Of a stretch of 64,000 nt of DNA, positions 59,551 through 64,000 are shown one piece after another. The notes beneath the pieces are model-generated. The model searched no databases, was not told the origin of the DNA, and worked only from the letters and a program-made list of their open reading frames with translations. How positions within the stretch are numbered: the stretch's first letter is position 1; the number at the start of each line of letters is the position of its first letter. The translations under genes and the position numbers were made by a program. Source of the stretch: Cohnella fermenti (GTDB lineage Bacteria; Bacillota; Bacilli; Paenibacillales; Paenibacillaceae); the NCBI RefSeq assembly GCF_004801405.1, contig NZ_SSOB01000011.1, forward strand, positions 124,001 through 188,000, given 5' to 3'.

Positions 59551-60480
59551 TTACCAGAGACTGTGCTCGGAATATTTTCTGGATATCTGGTTGACCGCAA
59601 TCAACAACACAAAGTTAATGAGGGTGTTGAACAGGTTGATAGCCGCCGAGAAGCTGTACTGGGAGCTGAGCAGGCCGATCTTGTACACGTACGTCGACAG
59701 CACCTCGCTCCCCGAGATATTCAGGTTGTTCTGCAGCAGGTACGCCTTCTCGAAGCCTACGCCCAGCATCCCGCCGACTCTCAGGATAAGCAGCGTTATC
59801 GCCGTCGGGATCAGCATCGGGATATCGATAAACCGGATTTTCTGCCAGCGGCTTGCGCCGTCCACCGTCGCCGCCTCGTACAGGCTGGGATCGACCGACG
59901 ACAGCGCCGCGATATAAATAATGCTGTCCCATCCCGCGTGCTGCCACACGTCGGACCATACGTACAGGCTGCTGAACATGCCGGCCGAGCCGAGCAGATT
60001 GGGCGCTTCGGCGCCGAACAGACGATAGAGGCTGCCGATCAGGCCGTTGCCCGGCGACAGCAGAATCATCAGGATGCCGACAACAACGATGGTGGATATA
60101 AAGTGCGGCATGTAGGTGACCGTCTGGAACACGCGCTTGAACCGGTTCGCCCGCAGTTGGTTGACGCCTATCGCGAACAGAATCGGAATCGGGAATGTCG
60201 CGAAGCTGTACAGGCTGATGTAGACCGTATTGCGGATCGTGATCGAGAACTGATAGGAGTTAAAAAATTTCTCGAAGTATTTGAGTCCCGCCCAGGGACT
60301 TCCCATAATGCCCAAAGCCGGCTTGAAGTCTTTGAACGCAATGATGATGCCGTACATCGGCTTGTAGACAAAGCATAGCAGCAGCGTCACCGCAGGCAGC
60401 AGGAGCAAGTACAGTCCCCAGTTCCTGCCGATTCTCGCCATATTGCGCTGCAGATTGCCGCTCGATGAGCTGTTGGTCAA
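59551..60480 (-). CDS. Sugar ABC transporter permease (LplB type, MalF-like)
   Basis: Permease of 309 residues, six transmembrane segments beginning at GLYLLLLPAVTLLLCFVYKP. The EAA loop is LYEAATVDGASRWQKIRFIDIPMLIP. The end ISRKYSEHSLW is typical. TTG 60480 is chosen as the start because GGGGGAGA lies eight bases before it; an internal ATG 13 codons later has no such site. First gene of an operon that runs to the oxidoreductase at 55797, divergent from the kinase at 60795. Confidence 0.93.
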   Translation of the reverse strand: MTNSSSSGNLQRNMARIGRNWGLYLLLLPAVTLLLCFVYKPMYGIIIAFKDFKPALGIMGSPWAGLKYFEKFFNSYQFSITIRNTVYISLYSFATFPIPILFAIGVNQLRANRFKRVFQTVTYMPHFISTIVVVGILMILLSPGNGLIGSLYRLFGAEAPNLLGSAGMFSSLYVWSDVWQHAGWDSIIYIAALSSVDPSLYEAATVDGASRWQKIRFIDIPMLIPTAITLLILRVGGMLGVGFEKAYLLQNNLNISGSEVLSTYVYKIGLLSSQYSFSAAINLFNTLINFVLLIAVNQISRKYSEHSLW

Positions 60481-60533
60481 CGTGCCGTCTCCCCCCTATC
60501 TTCCGGATTCTCTTTTCCCTTGCTGCAGCTTCA

Positions 60534-60725
60534 GTATACTTGCCGGAGCGAATCCGATTTGGAGCATGTGTCCCTGCTTTTCGGACTTTGCGCCGCGCAT
60601 TGTCCGGGCCGGGAGGCTTTGAAGCTCCGGGACGCGTTTAATCCAGACTTTTTGCTGTCACTTTCCAGACATTCGGCGCCGGGGGGCCGATCGCGGGTTG
60701 CAATTTCAAACGCCGGTATTATAAT
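60534..60725. promoter_or_regulatory. Divergent promoters between transporter operon and two-component pair
   Basis: Plus strand: TTGCAA (60698-60703), 16-base spacer, TATAAT (60720-60725), a good SigA promoter for the kinase gene. Minus strand: AAGTATACT near 60543-60535 supplies a -10 without a recognisable -35 for the transporter operon, which fits activation by the response regulator. The 314-base gap contains no gene that I can recognise. Confidence 0.6.
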
Positions 60726-60794
60726 CATCAGACAGCGCTATCATTTCATTATCGCTTCGATACAGAACAGAGGCTGACGCAAGGAGTTGCGCGC

Positions 60795-62534
60795 ATGGAC
60801 AAACAGGCGGACAACAAGCTGTATCCGATCCAGCACTATGTACGGATTATTCTCGTCATCTCCTTTTCCGCGCTTATTCTGGACTTCATCATCAGCTTCG
60901 CATCGATCGCGATCGTCAAGCAGCAGTCCGCACGCGACCTTCGGGATACGGCCAACCTGTACATCAATCGGCTTAACGGGGACTTCTCCTACATCAATCA
61001 CTTCATGGGCTGGACGCTGGCCAACGACGACAATATCAAGCTCATGAACAACCACGGCACGAACGATACCGAGTTCATCAAGGCCAACGAATCGCTGTAC
61101 CGCAGGTTCGTCGAGCTGCAGAAGAGCTACGATCGGAGCTATAACTTCTTCCTCTATCTCGGCGCCAAGAGCACCATGCTCAACATCGCGCCCATGGGAC
61201 TGTCGTACAAGGAGTACCAGGAGCTCCAGCAGCAGATCGAATCTTATATCGAAGACAAGGTGATCTATGAAAAGTTTTATTCGCGGTGGTCGACCATTCC
61301 GTTGGCAGGCAAATTTTATATCCTGAATATCTTCCTGTATCATGACAACTATATGATCTGTCTGATCGCGGCCGACGATCTGATCCGCCCGCTGCGCCAG
61401 ATCAACCTGGGGGAGAACGGATACGCGTCTCTCTGGACGGAAGATGGCCATCTCGCGACAAGCCCGATCTCGAACAAAGGCAAACCGCTTGCCGTCGGGC
61501 AGGAGCGCAACGCTCTGTGGAATGCCCTCCAGACCAAGACGACCGTCAACAGCGAGTTCGACAACGCTTCCTTCTATGTCAAGCTTGTCATTCAGTTCGG
61601 CGCCTTCGAGAAGATCATGATCGCCCAACTGCTCATCATGCTGCTGGCGTTTATCGTAGCCTGCAGTCTGAGCTTCATCATGCTCTACTTCAGGAACAAG
61701 GTGCTGCAGCCGATCAAGAGCTTCTCCTACAATCTGGCCTTCTGGACGGAGGACGGCGAACCGCTGGATGCCGCCGGCAGCAGAATCGTCGAGCTGGAGA
61801 AGGCCAACAAGCAGTTCGCGCAATTGGTCCGACAGATCAAGACGTACAAAATCGACATTTACGAGCGCGAGATCGAGAAGCAGCGCATCCAACTGGACTA
61901 TACCAAGCTGCAGATCAAGCCGCACTTCTTCCTGAACTGCCTGACGACGATTCACAGCATGGCCCAGATGGACATGACCGAGGAGATTCAGCAGATGGCG
62001 CTGTCCACCTCGGTTTACTTCCGGTACATCTTCCAGAACGGCCGGGACTTCGTTCGGATGGAGGACGAGATCGAGCATGTCCGCGTCTACCTCGATATTC
62101 AGCGGAACCGTTATCATGACGCGTTCCTCTATCGGATCGAGGGAGCGGCAGCCGCCCGGGAAGCGCCGATCCCGCCGCTTGTGCTGCAGACCTTCATCGA
62201 GAACGCGATCAAATACGCGGTATCGCGCGACCGGCCTTCCCTCATCTCCCTCGCGGTCGAGTGCAGAATGATCGAAGAAGAAAGCGAGGGCATGGGCGAG
62301 GAGACGACCGTCGTCACGATATCCGATACCGGTCCCGGCTTCCCGCCGGACGTGCTGGAGAAGCTGCAGCGGGGACAGCCGCTCGACCAGAGCGGCGGCA
62401 CGCAGATCGGCATTATGAACACCCTTCAACGGCTTGAATATTTGTACGGCCGGCGCGCGCGCGTTGAATTCGCCAACAGCGACGGAGCCCGCGTCACGCT
62501 CTATCTGCCGAAGCAGCCGCCCAATCCAACCTGA
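60795..62534 (+). CDS. YesM-type sensor histidine kinase
   Basis: Sensor kinase of 579 residues. Transmembrane helices lie at about 17-40 and 280-305 around an extracellular sensor domain. The phosphoacceptor region reads QIKPHFFLNCLTTIHSM, a departure from the usual INPHFLYNTL. The ATPase domain has TFIENAIKYAV, SDTGPGF and GGTQIGIMNTLQRLEYLYG. AAGGAG precedes ATG 60795. It is followed after 15 bases by its response regulator and is divergent from the transporter genes it presumably helps to control. Confidence 0.93.
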   Translation: MDKQADNKLYPIQHYVRIILVISFSALILDFIISFASIAIVKQQSARDLRDTANLYINRLNGDFSYINHFMGWTLANDDNIKLMNNHGTNDTEFIKANESLYRRFVELQKSYDRSYNFFLYLGAKSTMLNIAPMGLSYKEYQELQQQIESYIEDKVIYEKFYSRWSTIPLAGKFYILNIFLYHDNYMICLIAADDLIRPLRQINLGENGYASLWTEDGHLATSPISNKGKPLAVGQERNALWNALQTKTTVNSEFDNASFYVKLVIQFGAFEKIMIAQLLIMLLAFIVACSLSFIMLYFRNKVLQPIKSFSYNLAFWTEDGEPLDAAGSRIVELEKANKQFAQLVRQIKTYKIDIYEREIEKQRIQLDYTKLQIKPHFFLNCLTTIHSMAQMDMTEEIQQMALSTSVYFRYIFQNGRDFVRMEDEIEHVRVYLDIQRNRYHDAFLYRIEGAAAAREAPIPPLVLQTFIENAIKYAVSRDRPSLISLAVECRMIEEESEGMGEETTVVTISDTGPGFPPDVLEKLQRGQPLDQSGGTQIGIMNTLQRLEYLYGRRARVEFANSDGARVTLYLPKQPPNPT

Positions 62535-62549
62535 ACGGAGGTTCGTCCC

Positions 62550-64000
62550 ATGCACGCATTGGTGGTGGATGACGATTACTTTGTCGTGACCGCGCTGGAG
62601 GCGAAGATCGACTGGGCTTCCCTTGGCGTAGAGAAGGTGCATACCGCCCATAATGTCGCCCAGGCGCGCGATATTCTCATGAAGCATCCGATCCGGATTC
62701 TTATCTCCGATATCGAGATGCCGCAAGGAAGCGGCCTGGAGCTGCTGGCCTGGATTCGCGAGGAGCGCTATAACGTGCAGGCCATTCTGCTGACCAACTA
62801 TGCCGACTTCAACTATGCGCAGAAAGCGATCGAGCTGAACAGCTTCGAATACTTCCTGAAGCCGATTCAGTTCGACAAGCTGATGCTCATTATCCGGAAG
62901 GCCGTCGAGCGGGCCAGGGAGCAGCAGCGGCAGGAGCAGGCGATTCGGGAGGGCTACTACTGGCAGCGCAATCAAGCGAAGATTCTGGAGCACTTCTGGC
63001 GCAAGCTGATCCATGACAGCGCCTCTTGCGGGCTGAAGCCCGGGCAGGTCGCGCGCGCCGTCGAAGAACAGAACCTGTCGTACGGCATGGACGATCTCGT
63101 CCATCCGCTGCTGATCAATCTGTTCCCTTATGACGGAAGCATGGGGGCGGAGGAGAAAAACCTGTTCGACTTCGCACTCCTCAACGTGGCGTACGAGCTG
63201 TTCCGGCATCCGGGCTATACGGTGGAGACGATACTCGAATACAGCGCGCACAACTGGATCGCCGTCCTGAGATGGAGTCGGTCGCCCGACACGCTGACGA
63301 TCGAGAAGCTGTGCGGCTCGTTTATTCAGCAAGCCAACCATTCTCTGAAGTGCGATGCCTGCTGCACGGTCGGCATGCCGTCCAGGCTGGACACCGTCAG
63401 CGAGGCCTTCCGCCAACTGCTGCAGCTCAGCGCGGGAATGGCCAAACGGCGCAATCAGGTGTTCCTCGCGGAACGCGGACCCGGACGCGCCGACGAGGCC
63501 TATATTCCGCCGGACCTGGCCGCGCTCGAGAGTCATCTGGACAACAACCGGCCCGACGCTTTTCTCCGCGAGACGACGACGTATCTCAATCGATACTCCA
63601 ACGACAATCATGTCGCCACATCCGCGCTCGCTCTGTTCCGGCTCGACATCATGCAGCTCGTGTATGCGTTCCTCAAATCCCAGGGCATTCAGGCGCATCA
63701 GCTATACCAGGGCAAGCCGAACGAACGGCTGCTGGCCCATTCCCTGAACTCCATCGAGGATATGGAGGCTTATGTGCAATACTTGGTTCAGACGGCGATG
63801 TCCTATCGCGACTTCGCCGGCCAGTCCAAGACCGTGGCGGAGGAGATCAAGCACTATATTCATTCGCATTACGGAGAAGATCTGACCCGCCTCAGTCTGG
63901 CGGACGTCTTCTACCTGCACCCCGACTATCTGGCCAGGCTGTTCAAGAAGGAGACCGGCGTATCGCTCGGCGCCTATATTATCGGGGCCCGCATCGAAGC
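62550..64000 (+). CDS. YesN-type AraC-family response regulator, 3' end outside the window
   Basis: At least 483 residues, open at the window end. The receiver domain has VVDDDY, phosphoacceptor Asp54 in LISDIEMP, and Lys in YFLKPIQF. A long middle domain follows (about 130-430), as in the 538-residue protein at 2460. The AraC helix-turn-helix has begun (EEIKHYIHSHYGEDLTRLSLADVFYLHPDYLARLFKKETGVSLG) and should need about 50 more residues. ACGGAGG lies nine bases before ATG 62550. It likely activates the divergent transporter operon. Confidence 0.93.
   Translation, partial: MHALVVDDDYFVVTALEAKIDWASLGVEKVHTAHNVAQARDILMKHPIRILISDIEMPQGSGLELLAWIREERYNVQAILLTNYADFNYAQKAIELNSFEYFLKPIQFDKLMLIIRKAVERAREQQRQEQAIREGYYWQRNQAKILEHFWRKLIHDSASCGLKPGQVARAVEEQNLSYGMDDLVHPLLINLFPYDGSMGAEEKNLFDFALLNVAYELFRHPGYTVETILEYSAHNWIAVLRWSRSPDTLTIEKLCGSFIQQANHSLKCDACCTVGMPSRLDTVSEAFRQLLQLSAGMAKRRNQVFLAERGPGRADEAYIPPDLAALESHLDNNRPDAFLRETTTYLNRYSNDNHVATSALALFRLDIMQLVYAFLKSQGIQAHQLYQGKPNERLLAHSLNSIEDMEAYVQYLVQTAMSYRDFAGQSKTVAEEIKHYIHSHYGEDLTRLSLADVFYLHPDYLARLFKKETGVSLGAYIIGARIE

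Noticed and set aside
60741-63698. A 985-codon open frame antisense to the kinase and regulator genes
   Set aside because: Long antisense frames arise from GC-rich codon use. The plus-strand proteins carry complete family motifs and the antisense product has none. The same applies to long antisense frames at 3970-6858 and 23069-25381.

Overview
The window reads as a chromosomal segment of a GC-rich, spore-former-type Firmicute of the Paenibacillaceae (Paenibacillus or Cohnella). The evidence is Gram-positive lipoprotein signals, strong AGGAGG ribosome sites, many YesM/YesN-type two-component pairs beside sugar ABC transporters with LplB/YtcP-type permeases, and a high density of glycoside hydrolases. 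I see no rRNA, tRNA, phage or CRISPR. The assignment rests on gene content only.

Layout. (1) 1-12.1 kb: a 104-bp tandem array, then a six-gene minus-strand operon (two permeases, a solute-binding lipoprotein, a 1318-residue secreted beta-helix protein, response regulator, histidine kinase). (2) 12.1-20.5 kb: two minisatellites, a GH42 beta-galactosidase, a frameshifted nucleotidyltransferase, a short GH31 enzyme, an AraC regulator, an Rpn-type nuclease gene lying between the intact regulator and a truncated copy of its 5' end, and a decayed toxin-like gene. (3) 20.6-27.0 kb: an SMP-30 lactonase, two GntR regulators, an enolase-superfamily dehydratase, a zinc dehydrogenase, a fumarylacetoacetate-hydrolase-family enzyme and an SDR. 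This set fits a non-phosphorylative sugar-acid (for example 6-deoxyhexose) pathway; a shared promoter/operator block precedes both the lactonase and the dehydratase operon. (4) 27.1-35.6 kb: a six-gene minus-strand operon with an AfuABC/FbpABC-like ABC importer, a histidine kinase and response regulator, and a secreted EEP-type phosphoesterase with two discoidin-like domains and a beta/gamma-crystallin domain. (5) 35.7-54.9 kb: an arabinan/arabinoside region with two GH51 arabinofuranosidases, two GH93-like propellers, a GH5-like enzyme, a CUT1 transporter, two ROK proteins, an AraC and an ArsR regulator, and two paralogous GntR/LacI regulators. (6) 54.9-64 kb: a second 104-bp array, a Gfo/Idh/MocA oxidoreductase with a lipoprotein and two permeases, and a divergent histidine kinase/response regulator pair, the latter cut by the window end.

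How it works together. Secreted or surface enzymes (beta-helix protein, GH93 with ricin-type domains, EEP enzyme) would trim plant or microbial polymers. ABC importers take up the pieces, and cytoplasmic GH51, GH42, GH31 and oxidoreductases finish degradation. Local two-component systems, AraC, GntR and ROK proteins tune each block.

The most unusual content is non-coding: two 104-bp arrays 55 kb apart, a 51-bp array built on ATGTGATTTTTCACAT palindromes, dispersed relatives of that palindrome at three more sites, a very regular 20-bp minisatellite, and the duplicated regulator leader flanking the Rpn gene.
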